DNA of 49,230 nt from NCBI GenBank assembly GCA_900545085.1, contig UQXU01000005.1:1-49230 (forward strand). Reading direction: 5' to 3'. The position numbers were made by a program, and so were the translations under genes. Source of the DNA: an uncultured Eubacteriales bacterium (lineage in GTDB: Bacteria > Bacillota > Clostridia > Christensenellales > Christensenellaceae). Positions 12,486 through 19,428 of this stretch are shown here, in pieces. The notes beneath the pieces were generated by a model that saw nothing but the letters and a program-made list of their open reading frames with translations, was not told where the DNA came from and made no database searches. Numbering within the stretch: position 1 is the stretch's first letter; each line of letters begins with the position of its first letter.

Positions 12486-12514
12486 ATTATAACCTCAAAA
12501 AGCTCAATAGTCAA
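12486..12514 (-). promoter_or_regulatory. Predicted sigma-A promoter of nifJ
   Basis: On the minus strand: TTGACT (12514-12509), 17-bp spacer, TATAAT (12491-12486). The predicted start near 12479 gives a leader of about 110 nt. Confidence 0.8.
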
Positions 12515-12557
12515 TTTAGGTTATTATTTCACAAAGTCAGAGGCGGCTCTGCGTTTT

Positions 12558-13604
12558 TTACTTGTTCTTACGTATTATCTCCGCGGCCGCATCAATAAAT
12601 TCGCGCATTTCATCCTCTGTGCCGATAGTTATGCGCAAATGATTGCGCGTGCGCGGCGCGTTGAAATATCTTACGTAAATGCCCTGATTTTTCAGCTCGC
12701 GCATAAGCTCGCCCGCGTCCATAGGCGGAGCGGCGAAGAGGAAATTTGTGCTACTGGGGAGTACGTCGAAGCCAAGCTCCTTCAGCTTCATAGCAGTTTG
12801 TTCTCTCGTGGAGACTATTCTGCTTATTGTTTCGTTTGTGTAATCCGTGTCTCTCAAGGCTGCTGCCGCTGCCTTTTGCGCTATCGAATCCAGCGGGAAG
12901 GAGTTGAAGCTGTCCTTAACCATGCGCATGGTTTCTATATTTTCTGCGCTGGAGAGCACATACGAAGCGCGAAGCCCGGCGAGAGCGTGGCTTTTGGAAA
13001 ATGTGCGCACTATTACGAGATTGTCCAATTCAGCAAGCAGCGTCTCGGCTGTGCGAGGGGAGAAAGCGGCGTATGCCTCGTCGAGTATGAGGATGCCGTC
13101 CATGCTGTTTGCGATTTTACGGATAGTTTCGAGCGATTCGAGAATGCCCGTCGGAGCGTTTGGGTTGGCGATGACCGCGCCCTTTGCTCCGGCGAATGCG
13201 TCTGCATCCAGAGAAAAATCGTCTTTAAGCGGGACAATTTCAGTATCCAGACCGTATAGCTTCGCCCAGACAGGGTAGAAGCTGTACGTAACGTCGCAGA
13301 AGCGCACGCTGTCGAAAAAGGCTTGAAACGCTATAGCCAGAGCTTCATCGGAACCATTGGCGCAGAATACGTTTTCCATCTGCAATCCGTTGACCTCGGC
13401 TGCGGCTTCTCTCAGTTCGTCGCTGTCAGCCTTGGGATACAGCCTCAGTGAGTTTGCGTCGAAATTGCGTATGACCTCCGCCGCTTTAGGAGACGGCGGG
13501 TATGCGTTTTCGTTTGCGTTTAGTTTTATTATGCGGCTGCCGTGGGGCTGCTCTCCTGCGACGTATGGCGTGAGCGACGCCGCGAGTTTGCTCTTGTAGC
13601 TCAT
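12558..13604 (-). CDS. hisC: Histidinol-phosphate aminotransferase
   Basis: A 348-aa class I/II PLP-dependent aminotransferase that converts imidazole acetol phosphate to histidinol phosphate. Diagnostic segments are KLNANENAYPPSPKA near the N-terminus, ANGSDEALAIAFQAF (cofactor phosphate contact), ANPNAPTGILE, LDEAYAAFS (Asp-x-x-Tyr contact with PLP) and the PLP-lysine motif RTFSKSHALAGLR. The C-terminal RNHLRITIGTEDEMREF is typical of HisC. No other his genes are in the window, so it is either a dispersed biosynthetic gene or an aromatic aminotransferase of the HisC subgroup. It lies upstream of nifJ on the same strand, but nifJ has its own promoter. Confidence 0.88.
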   Translation of the reverse strand: MSYKSKLAASLTPYVAGEQPHGSRIIKLNANENAYPPSPKAAEVIRNFDANSLRLYPKADSDELREAAAEVNGLQMENVFCANGSDEALAIAFQAFFDSVRFCDVTYSFYPVWAKLYGLDTEIVPLKDDFSLDADAFAGAKGAVIANPNAPTGILESLETIRKIANSMDGILILDEAYAAFSPRTAETLLAELDNLVIVRTFSKSHALAGLRASYVLSSAENIETMRMVKDSFNSFPLDSIAQKAAAAALRDTDYTNETISRIVSTREQTAMKLKELGFDVLPSSTNFLFAAPPMDAGELMRELKNQGIYVRYFNAPRTRNHLRITIGTEDEMREFIDAAAEIIRKNK

Positions 13605-13978
13605 TTCTGTTCCTTAAAATATATATTTGCAAAACGCGGAGATAAATTTACCATGCAAGAGTTGTGAAATATTTAACTATCAATTCTTGCGTATTATAAA
13701 ATCCGCGCTAAAACATTTACTGTAGATTTTATCACAGTAGAGCGCATTTTAAAAGCCCTTTCGAGTTATTTTTTTGCTGTATTTGATTATTTTTTTATAT
13801 ATCATTTGAAAGACGTGAATTTCTTTGTCTTGCAATTTTGCAAAAAACAGCAATATCAGAGAATATAGCGGGAAGGAGGTGGAATTGAAAGGCGCGCTCT
13901 TGAATAGAAATGCTGTTAGAGGATAAATGCTTTTTTGTGTATGTAATTGTAAGTTCGGGAGATAGGGTATTATAATAT
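13605..13978. other. Intergenic region between divergent hisC and spoVB-like genes
   Basis: 374 bp, AT-rich. It holds a 10-bp inverted repeat, GCAAGAGTTG at 13655-13664 and CAATTCTTGC at 13681-13690 (one G-U pair, 16-nt loop); a shorter ACTGT...ACAGT pair at about 13721-13740; and a promoter-like TTGTAA (13947-13952), 18 bp, TATAAT (13971-13976) whose -10 ends 2 bp before the next ATG. No convincing gene was found. Confidence 0.5.
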
Positions 13979-15484
13979 ATGAAAAATAAATTGCTGCGCG
14001 GAGCGGTGGTGCTTTCTTTAGCGGGAATAATATGTAAGGTGATAGGTGTGCTGTACAGAATACCGCTGGCGAACCTTTTGGGAACGGCGGGGATGTCTGC
14101 ATATCAGATGGCGTTTCCCGTCTACACTCTTCTGCTTGTCGTCTCCTCCGCGGGGATGCCTGCGGCGGTTTCGAGGCTGACGGCGGCGCGCGCCGCCAGA
14201 GGCGATATGCCGGGGGCGCGGCAGGTCCTGCGCGCTGCGTCGATATCTTTGTTTGCGGTTGGGGTTGTCGGAGGCGCTGCGCTGTTTGCGCTGAGCGGCG
14301 TTTTAGCAGATTCGCTTATGATGCCGTCTGCGAAATGGAGCTTTGCAGCCATATCCCCGAGTCTGCTTTTTGTTGCGTTGATCGCTGCGCTTCGCGGGTA
14401 TTTCCAAGGGCTTCACAGAATGACGCCTACCGCGGTGAGCCAAATTGTGGAGCAGGCGGCGAAGCTGGTCTTTTCTCTCGCCTTAGCATATGAACTCGCT
14501 CCGTACGGCTCGGATATTGCTGCGGCAGGAGCGCTGCTCGGAGTGAGCATAAGCGAGCTGGCCGCTTTGATTATAATATTTATAATGTACTTAAATGAAT
14601 CTAAGCGAAATAAAGTGATCGGAAAGCCGAACGCGGAGATGAAAAGCACAATGCACAGCCTTTGGCGGACTGCCCTGCCCATAACGCTGGGAGCGTGCGT
14701 CATGCCCATAGTCGGTGCGATAGACTCTGCGATGATAATGCACTTGATGACGGCGGGCGGAGCGAGCGTAGTATCCGCCGCGCACAGCTATGGACTTCTT
14801 ACCGGATATGTTCAGCCCGTGGTGGGGATGCCGTCCGTACTCTCTTTGGCGCTGTGTACCAGCCTTGTGCCCGCGGTGAGCGCGGCGGGGCGGCGAAGAG
14901 AAAAAATAGCGCGTCAGACGGGAATATCGCTGCAGCTGGGGCTTTTTTTTGCAGTGCCATGCGCGGCCGCGCTGTTTTTGATGGGAGGAGATATATTATC
15001 TTTTTTGTTTAACTCACTTTCGCAGTCTGACGCCGCGGAGGGAGCTATGCTGATGCGAATAGCCGCGCCCGGGGTTATTCTGCTGGCTCTGCTGCAAATA
15101 TGCACGGGCGTCATGCAGGGCATGGGTCGTCCGCTGCTGCCGGCGGCGTTCCTTTGCGCCGGCGCAGGCGTGAAGATAGCCGCAGGCTGGCTGCTCATTC
15201 CGCGTTTGGGCGTCGGCGGAGCGGAGGCGGCCACAGCGGCCTGCTTTGCGCTTACTGCTTTTTTGGATTTGCGGTATATAGTGAAGCTCTCGGGTGTTCA
15301 ATTGAGCATAAAAGATATAGTGCTGCCCGTCGTTTCTTCTTTGGCGGCGTACGTTGCCTCGGGCCTGCTCATGAACGTCGGAGTTCATGTGTTAATAACT
15401 ATAGCGTGCTTTGTATTTGTATATTTAATAGTATACAAATTAATCTCAGGCAGAGGATTAAAAGATATGCTGAAGCAGAGTTAA
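13979..15484 (+). CDS. SpoVB/MurJ-type polysaccharide flippase (MOP superfamily)
   Basis: A 501-aa protein with about 14 transmembrane helices. The N-terminus (KLLRGAVVLSLAGIICKVIGVLY) and the following RIPLANLLGTAGMSAYQMAFP are typical of the stage V sporulation protein B / oligosaccharide flippase family, which moves lipid-linked saccharides such as lipid II across the membrane. SAGMPAAVSRLTAARAARGD (about residues 58-77) and GYFQGLHRMTPTAVSQIVEQ (about 140-159) are further family signatures. Clostridia usually have several paralogues, so whether this is the sporulation-specific SpoVB or a vegetative lipid II flippase cannot be decided. The ATG aligns with family starts but has no convincing ribosome-binding site, and a TATAAT hexamer ends 2 bp before it. 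Confidence 0.85.
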   Translation: MKNKLLRGAVVLSLAGIICKVIGVLYRIPLANLLGTAGMSAYQMAFPVYTLLLVVSSAGMPAAVSRLTAARAARGDMPGARQVLRAASISLFAVGVVGGAALFALSGVLADSLMMPSAKWSFAAISPSLLFVALIAALRGYFQGLHRMTPTAVSQIVEQAAKLVFSLALAYELAPYGSDIAAAGALLGVSISELAALIIIFIMYLNESKRNKVIGKPNAEMKSTMHSLWRTALPITLGACVMPIVGAIDSAMIMHLMTAGGASVVSAAHSYGLLTGYVQPVVGMPSVLSLALCTSLVPAVSAAGRRREKIARQTGISLQLGLFFAVPCAAALFLMGGDILSFLFNSLSQSDAAEGAMLMRIAAPGVILLALLQICTGVMQGMGRPLLPAAFLCAGAGVKIAAGWLLIPRLGVGGAEAATAACFALTAFLDLRYIVKLSGVQLSIKDIVLPVVSSLAAYVASGLLMNVGVHVLITIACFVFVYLIVYKLISGRGLKDMLKQS

Positions 15485-15937
15485 TTTTATTCTTTTCATT
15501 CGAGCGGGGGCGGTTTTGAAATAATAGGTTTTTGTCTTGCAGGAGATTTAATTTTGTAATAAAATACAGTAATGGCAGATTTGTTCATAATTACTCTGCA
15601 TTACTCAACTTTGAATGCTGAATGCTGCTTGTTATTATATAAGTTGTTATAAAATAGAACTTTCTGCCAAAGCATTTGGCTTTTTCAGATTTTGGAGAAG
15701 AATGAAATAGAAAATTTTATTTATACAATTACACAAGCGAATTTTAATGAAAAAGAACGCAATAAGGAGCGGGACAAGCCGTACGCGGCTCTGCTACATG
15801 AATTTAAAATAAAATGCGGCGGCATAACGCCGTGCCAAAATGAGAAGGCGTTTGCGAATATCGCCGTGCAGAGATATATAATAAAAATAAAATAGTAAGT
15901 AAAGAAAAATATAAAAAAAGTGAAAGCGAGGGGCAGT
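15485..15937. other. Intergenic region between spoVB-like gene and mazG
   Basis: 453 bp, strongly AT-rich. It contains a direct repeat (TGAATGC twice, near 15613-15626), an intrinsic terminator at 15666-15686, and a 67-codon open frame (15692-15895, TTG start, MEKNEIENFIYTI...) whose start codon overlaps its only GGAG sequence and which resembles nothing I recognise. I do not consider that frame a supported gene. Confidence 0.5.
15666..15686 (+). terminator. Intrinsic terminator
   Basis: Perfect 6-bp stem GCCAAA/TTTGGC with a 3-nt loop followed by TTTTTC. It lies 180 bp past the spoVB-like stop and is the only clear terminator for that transcript. Confidence 0.75.
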
Positions 15938-17335
15938 ATGATAATACTTGGCGTAGGTACAGGAAGTGCGGATACGCTTACTATACAAGGTTTGAATATA
16001 TTAAAAAGCGGGAAGAAAGTCTTTTTGCAGACGGAACGAGCTCCGCTGGCTGAATATCTGCGCAAAGAGGGAGTGGAATTCCAATCGCTGGATATGCTTT
16101 ATGACGAGGCGGAGGACTTCGACGAGCTGGCGGAGGCGGCGGCTGAGAAAGTATCGGCGGAGGATGGGATACTCGCGGTTTACGGCTCTGTTTGGCAGAA
16201 TGCGCTGGCTCAGGCGTGTGCGAAGCTTGACGGCGGAGCGGAGATAATACCCGGGGTGAGCTTTGCGGAATATTCGCTTTCAAAAGCGGGCGTATCAGAG
16301 GGAGGAGCGCGTGTCTTTTCAGCGGGAAGTGAAGTCAGCTTTGACACGGATTACCCTCTCGTTATAACTGACGTGGGCGACGCGGATCTTGCAGATGAGC
16401 TTATAATAAAGCTGTTAGGCGAATATCCGGCGGATTTCCCTGCTTGCGTGATCAGCTCTTCCGGAACGATGAACACTACCGTGCATGGGCTATACAAGTA
16501 TTCCGGCTGGGATTTCACGTGCAGCATAGTGTTGGATAAAATAGATCTGCTTAAAAAGGAGCACTTTTCGCTTTCCGATTTGGCGGCGGTTCTGCGCAGA
16601 CTCAGAGCGCCGGGCGGATGCCCCTGGGACAGAGAGCAGACGCACGAGAGCCTCATGCCATATTTGCTGGAGGAAAGCTATGAAGTGCTGGATGCGGTTC
16701 AAAAGGAGGACATGTTTGCGTTGGCCGACGAGCTGGGAGACGTGCTTCTTCAAGTCGTTTTCCACTCGGTTATAGCCGAGGCTCACGAGGAGTTTATGCT
16801 CTCTGACGTGACGACGAGTATATGCCAAAAGATGATACGCCGTCATACTCACATTTTCGGAGAGGACAAGTGCGAAACGTCGGACGAAGTTCTGAAGAAT
16901 TGGGAGAAAGTAAAACGCGAGCAGTCCGGAGCGTCGAGCGTGACTCAGACTCTGGAGGAAGTCCCCGAGACGCTTACCGCTCTTATGCGTGCGGCAAAAA
17001 TCCAGAAAAAGGCCGCGAGCGTAGGCTTCGATTGGGACGGAGCCGAAGGAGCTATAGACAAAGTTCTGGAAGAGACGGAGGAGGTCAGAGCTGCGGCGGC
17101 GCAAAACGAGGGCGAGGCGCGCGTTCGCGAAGAATGCGGAGATATGTTGTTCGCATGCGTAAACGTACTCAGGCATCTGGGCGTCAGCGGAGAGGTTGCG
17201 CTTTCGCAGGCGTGTGACAAATTCACTCGGAGGTTCGCGGCGATGGAAAGCACGGCGAAGCATCGCGGAAAAGAGCTTGCGGATATGACTCTTGAGGAGA
17301 TGGATGCGGTCTGGGATGAGATAAAGCACGGATAA
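15938..17335 (+). CDS. mazG: YabN-type fusion: tetrapyrrole-methylase-like domain plus MazG nucleotide pyrophosphohydrolase
   Basis: A 465-aa two-domain protein. Residues 1 to about 215 form a SAM-dependent tetrapyrrole (corrin/porphyrin) methylase-like fold, starting MIILGVGTGSADTLTIQGL. Residues about 225-465 are MazG, which hydrolyses (d)NTPs to NMPs and pyrophosphate and limits damaged nucleotides. MazG motifs are GGCPWDREQTHESL, EESYEVLDAV and DELGDVLLQVVFHS; a second half-repeat is seen in VLEETEEVR and EECGDMLFACVNVLRHL. The ATG at 15938 was preferred to the GTG at 15920 because GAGGGG lies 4-5 bp upstream and the protein then starts at the domain edge. The same fusion is YabN of Bacillus, usually near spoVB-like genes, as here. 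Confidence 0.93.
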   Translation: MIILGVGTGSADTLTIQGLNILKSGKKVFLQTERAPLAEYLRKEGVEFQSLDMLYDEAEDFDELAEAAAEKVSAEDGILAVYGSVWQNALAQACAKLDGGAEIIPGVSFAEYSLSKAGVSEGGARVFSAGSEVSFDTDYPLVITDVGDADLADELIIKLLGEYPADFPACVISSSGTMNTTVHGLYKYSGWDFTCSIVLDKIDLLKKEHFSLSDLAAVLRRLRAPGGCPWDREQTHESLMPYLLEESYEVLDAVQKEDMFALADELGDVLLQVVFHSVIAEAHEEFMLSDVTTSICQKMIRRHTHIFGEDKCETSDEVLKNWEKVKREQSGASSVTQTLEEVPETLTALMRAAKIQKKAASVGFDWDGAEGAIDKVLEETEEVRAAAAQNEGEARVREECGDMLFACVNVLRHLGVSGEVALSQACDKFTRRFAAMESTAKHRGKELADMTLEEMDAVWDEIKHG

Positions 17336-17367
17336 TAACGCGGAAAATACAATTAAATTAAATATCA

Positions 17368-17398
17368 AGCGGTACAGTGCAGACTGTACTGCTTTTTT
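17368..17398 (+). terminator. Intrinsic terminator after mazG
   Basis: Stem AGCGGTACAGT/ACTGTACTGCT (one mismatch) with a 4-nt loop, followed by TTTTT. It separates core genes from the accessory island. Confidence 0.85.
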
Positions 17399-17439
17399 GC
17401 GGTAAAAAAGCCCTGCATGCGAAGCGGCGAACTCCCGTC

Positions 17440-17469
17440 TTGCTAAAAGAACAGAATGGTTGGGATAAT
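17440..17469 (+). promoter_or_regulatory. Predicted promoter of the tyrosine recombinase
   Basis: TTGCTA at 17440-17445, 18-bp spacer, GATAAT at 17464-17469 preceded by TGG (extended -10). The short leader contains a near-palindrome (TAATTGA...TCAATTA, 17467-17491) before the AAGGAGG ribosome-binding site. Confidence 0.5.
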
Positions 17470-17521
17470 TGAGATATCCTGTATCAATTACGGGAAAACA
17501 CATCTCAAGGAGGTATTATTT

Positions 17522-18367
17522 ATGAACACAACAGAACTGAAAAAGAGCGTGGAGCGGTACATTGCCCATTTGACGACGGAGGAAAAAGCGCTCTCCACCA
17601 GGACGCAATATGCTCACACCATCGAGCAGTTTATCATGTGGCTGGATGACCATGCCGAGATAACGAAACGGACGGTGATCCGCTACAAGGAAAAGCTGAA
17701 GACCGCGTATAAGCCTGCCACGGTAAACATCAAGCTGGCCGCGCTGAACAGCCTGTTCACATTTTTGGAGCGGACGGATCTGAAGGTAAAGCAGCTCAAG
17801 ATACAGCGAGAGGCGTACTGCGCTCAGGAGAAGGAACTGACGTATGACGACTATAGGCGCTTGGTGGCGGCGGCCAAAAACAAAGGCAATGAGAAACTGT
17901 CTCTCGTGATTCAAACCATCGGCGGCACGGGTATCCGCGTCTCCGAGCTTAAATTCATCACCGTGGAGGCGGTGGAGAACGGGGAGGCTTACATTTCGAG
18001 CAAAGGAAAGAATCGAAAGGTTCTGCTGCCGGGGAAGCTTTGCAAGCTCCTGAAAAAATATATACGGCGTCAGCGTCTGGAGGCGGGCTCCGTGTTCATC
18101 ACGCGCACAGGCAAGCCGCTGGATCGCTCCAACATCTGGCGGATGATGAAAGCGCTCTGCGAGGACGCGCAGGTTGACCCGAAAAAAGTTTTTCCTCATA
18201 ACCTGCGGCATCTGTTCGCCAGGAAATTCTACTCTATAGACCACGACATAGCTAAGCTGGCGGACATGCTGGGCCATAGCAGCATCAACACAACCCGCAT
18301 CTACATCATGACTACCAGCCGCGAGCATCGGAAGCAGCTTGATAAAATGAATCTGATTTTTTATTGA
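17522..18367 (+). CDS. Tyrosine site-specific recombinase (XerC/D-like), likely the invertase of the adjacent promoter switch
   Basis: 281 aa: an N-terminal SAM-like core-binding domain (about 1-100) and a C-terminal catalytic domain. The full catalytic set is visible: Arg139 (GGTGIRVSEL), Lys161 or Lys163 (SSKGKNRK), His226-x-x-Arg229 (HNLRH), His252 (LGHSSINTT) and nucleophile Tyr261 (RIYIMTT). The ATG at 17522 follows AAGGAGG; the upstream in-frame start at 17456 lies in the predicted promoter. It stands alone: no excisionase, relaxase or phage structural gene is nearby. The next DNA is a 320-bp segment bounded by 16-bp inverted repeats with a promoter inside. Single tyrosine recombinases beside invertible promoters control surface structures in gut Clostridia and Bacteroidetes, so an invertase role is inferred. 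Codon use (mostly ATC/ATT for Ile) differs from core neighbours. Confidence 0.93.
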   Translation: MNTTELKKSVERYIAHLTTEEKALSTRTQYAHTIEQFIMWLDDHAEITKRTVIRYKEKLKTAYKPATVNIKLAALNSLFTFLERTDLKVKQLKIQREAYCAQEKELTYDDYRRLVAAAKNKGNEKLSLVIQTIGGTGIRVSELKFITVEAVENGEAYISSKGKNRKVLLPGKLCKLLKKYIRRQRLEAGSVFITRTGKPLDRSNIWRMMKALCEDAQVDPKKVFPHNLRHLFARKFYSIDHDIAKLADMLGHSSINTTRIYIMTTSREHRKQLDKMNLIFY

Positions 18368-18386
18368 CAATCAGAAAACGGGCAAC

Positions 18387-18409
18387 AAAAAAACAGCCGT
18401 TCCGGGCTG
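18387..18409 (-). terminator. Minus-strand intrinsic terminator between recombinase gene and invertible segment
   Basis: On the minus strand CAGCC, a 6-nt loop, GGCTG, then seven T (plus-strand A run 18387-18393). It has no T run for plus-strand transcripts. It sits so as to stop transcription from the inward-facing promoter of the invertible segment before it becomes antisense to the recombinase gene. Confidence 0.7.
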
Positions 18410-18430
18410 CGCTAACAAAAAGACAACTAG

Positions 18431-18446
18431 ATGAGGCGTATGTTGT
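18431..18446 (+). repeat. Left inverted repeat of the putative invertible promoter segment
   Basis: ATGAGGCGTATGTTGT. It matches the reverse complement of 18735-18750 at 15 of 16 positions; the mismatch is A/G at the tenth base. Confidence 0.85.
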
Positions 18447-18468
18447 AGATTGTCAGTCTTAACAATCT
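18447..18468. repeat. Perfect hairpin just inside the left inverted repeat
   Basis: AGATTGT (18447-18453) and ACAATCT (18462-18468), 8-nt loop. It lies 14-35 nt downstream of the predicted start of the minus-strand promoter, so it would be in the 5' leader in either orientation. It may be a recombinase accessory site or an mRNA 5' stem. Confidence 0.55.
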
Positions 18469-18488
18469 ATGAAAACTATTCCTTACTT

Positions 18489-18517
18489 ATTGTACCAGCT
18501 CATTACAGCATTGTCAA
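18489..18517 (-). promoter_or_regulatory. Strong sigma-A promoter inside the invertible segment
   Basis: Minus strand: consensus -35 TTGACA (18517-18512), 17-bp spacer, TACAAT (18494-18489) preceded by TGG, an extended -10. It is the closest match to consensus of any promoter I found here. The predicted start is near 18482. Confidence 0.8.
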
Positions 18518-18628
18518 TGGGAATAGTCTTATTTTTCCTAAATTAAAAACACCTATTTTGTGTTTTGGGCGCAGAAAATATGCCCTCCTACGGTCTAATT
18601 TTTTAGTCTTTAGATGGAAGGTGATTTA

Positions 18629-18685
18629 ATGCGCTCTTTTTTGCTGTTCCTCCGACTTTTCGCCGCGAGGATAAAAGAGCAATAA
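18629..18685 (+). CDS. Possible 18-aa peptide encoded inside the invertible segment
   Basis: MRSFLLFLRLFAARIKEQ, hydrophobic then basic. GGAAGGTG sits 5 nt upstream of the ATG, a good ribosome-binding site. Inverted repeats GCTCTTTT/AAAAGAGC (about 18632-18639 and 18673-18680) lie within its own coding sequence, so part of the apparent signal may be RNA structure. It could be a leader peptide, a small membrane peptide or a chance frame; its strand would switch on inversion. Confidence 0.3.
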   Translation: MRSFLLFLRLFAARIKEQ

Positions 18686-18720
18686 AAAAATAATTACTTG
18701 TTTTTCGTATAACAGTCTAA

Positions 18721-18888
18721 TCCGCGCACGTCAAACAACACACGCCTCATTATAGCGCAATATTGGCTGCCGGAGAGGGCGAAAAAGCGTACTCAACTCT
18801 GTTCGGCGTCATCGAGCGCGAATTGAATTACCTCATGAAAGAGTCAACCGTTCCGAAAGCTCGCGTTTTCGGAAGATTAGAAGTGTGA
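18721..18888 (+). pseudogene. Open frame fragment across the right inverted repeat
   Basis: A clean reading frame follows a TAA at 18718-18720 and ends at TGA 18886-18888. Its end reads AGEGEKAYSTLFGVIERELN, then YLMKESTVPKARVFGRLEV. No start codon with a ribosome-binding site is present in either orientation of the segment. Codon usage looks protein-like, so it may be the 3' remnant of a gene cut by the inversion site. I do not recognise it. Confidence 0.3.
18735..18750 (-). repeat. Right inverted repeat of the putative invertible promoter segment
   Basis: ACAACACACGCCTCAT on the plus strand; its reverse complement ATGAGGCGTGTGTTGT matches 18431-18446 at 15 of 16 bases. Confidence 0.85.
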
Positions 18889-19014
18889 CCGACTGATGGA
18901 AAAGGAGCAGCGCGCCGGCGGTCGGGGAAATAGATAAAAAACGTATGCTTATCGAGCGAGACGAAATCAGAGCTGCCCCGTATCTTATATTTAATTAATA
19001 AGGAAGAAACTGAT

Positions 19015-19428
19015 ATGGCAGAGAAAGAACTGCGGCGCATGAGCCGGTCAGAACTGATTGAAATAATATATGAGCTGCGAAAAAGCGAAGAAGCCCTTCA
19101 GGCTGAAATTGAGGCTCTGGAGAAGCAGCTGGAAGAAAAACAGCACAAGATTTCCAAAGCCGGCTCTCTGGCGGAGCTTTCCGCCGGTCTGAACGGACTG
19201 TTTGAAGCGGCGCAGGCCACGGCGGATGACTACCTCGCCGAGATACAGACCGCGAGGAAACGCGCTCAATCGCTGAAAGCCAATGCCGAAAGGCTGGCGC
19301 GGCAGACGCTGGAGGAGCGGCAGCGCACCCTCGCTCGGACGGAGGCGGACTGCCGCCGGATTCGGGAGGCGGCGAGAGCCGGGCGCACCTACATTCCTCC
19401 TGCTGCGGAGGAAGCGTTAGATGAGTAG
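19015..19428 (+). CDS. Coiled-coil protein of sortase/pilus loci, function unknown
   Basis: A 137-aa soluble protein without signal peptide or membrane segment. MAEKELRRMSRSELIEIIYE is followed by a coiled coil (about residues 20-55), then SLAELSAGLNGLFEAAQATA and a second charged helix to about residue 118. The tail is TYIPPAAEEALDE. From memory, similar short coiled-coil proteins (MSRxELIExxxEL start, LNGxFEAAQxAAD middle) precede signal peptidase and LPXTG genes in other gut Bacillota; their role is unknown. The stop overlaps the lepB start by 8 bp, so the two are translationally coupled. It would be the first gene transcribed when the promoter switch is ON. Confidence 0.7.
   Translation: MAEKELRRMSRSELIEIIYELRKSEEALQAEIEALEKQLEEKQHKISKAGSLAELSAGLNGLFEAAQATADDYLAEIQTARKRAQSLKANAERLARQTLEERQRTLARTEADCRRIREAARAGRTYIPPAAEEALDE

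Larger units (their letters stand above)
18431..18750. promoter_or_regulatory. Putative invertible promoter switch of the pilus locus (OFF orientation in this assembly)
   Basis: A 320-bp non-coding segment, including the two 16-bp inverted repeats at its ends, directly after the recombinase gene. It carries a consensus promoter on the minus strand (18517-18489) facing the recombinase. Inversion between the repeats would place that promoter at about 18664-18692 on the plus strand, with transcription starting near 18699 and reading into the coiled-coil/lepB/adhesin/pilin operon. No intrinsic terminator with a T run is seen between the right repeat and 19015. This is the pattern of a phase-variable promoter; inversion itself is inferred. 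Confidence 0.75.

Noticed and set aside
15692..15895. 67-codon frame between the spoVB-like gene and mazG
   Set aside because: TTG start overlapping its only GGAG, very AT-rich, no similarity recalled; insufficient support.
17522..18367. Prophage or integrative conjugative element
   Set aside because: A recombinase is present but no phage structural, relaxase, excisionase or conjugation gene and no tRNA attachment site; the promoter switch explains it better.
18718..18750. Plus-strand promoter inside the switch using TATAAC at about 18708
   Set aside because: No -35 element at the right distance, unlike the near-consensus minus-strand promoter.
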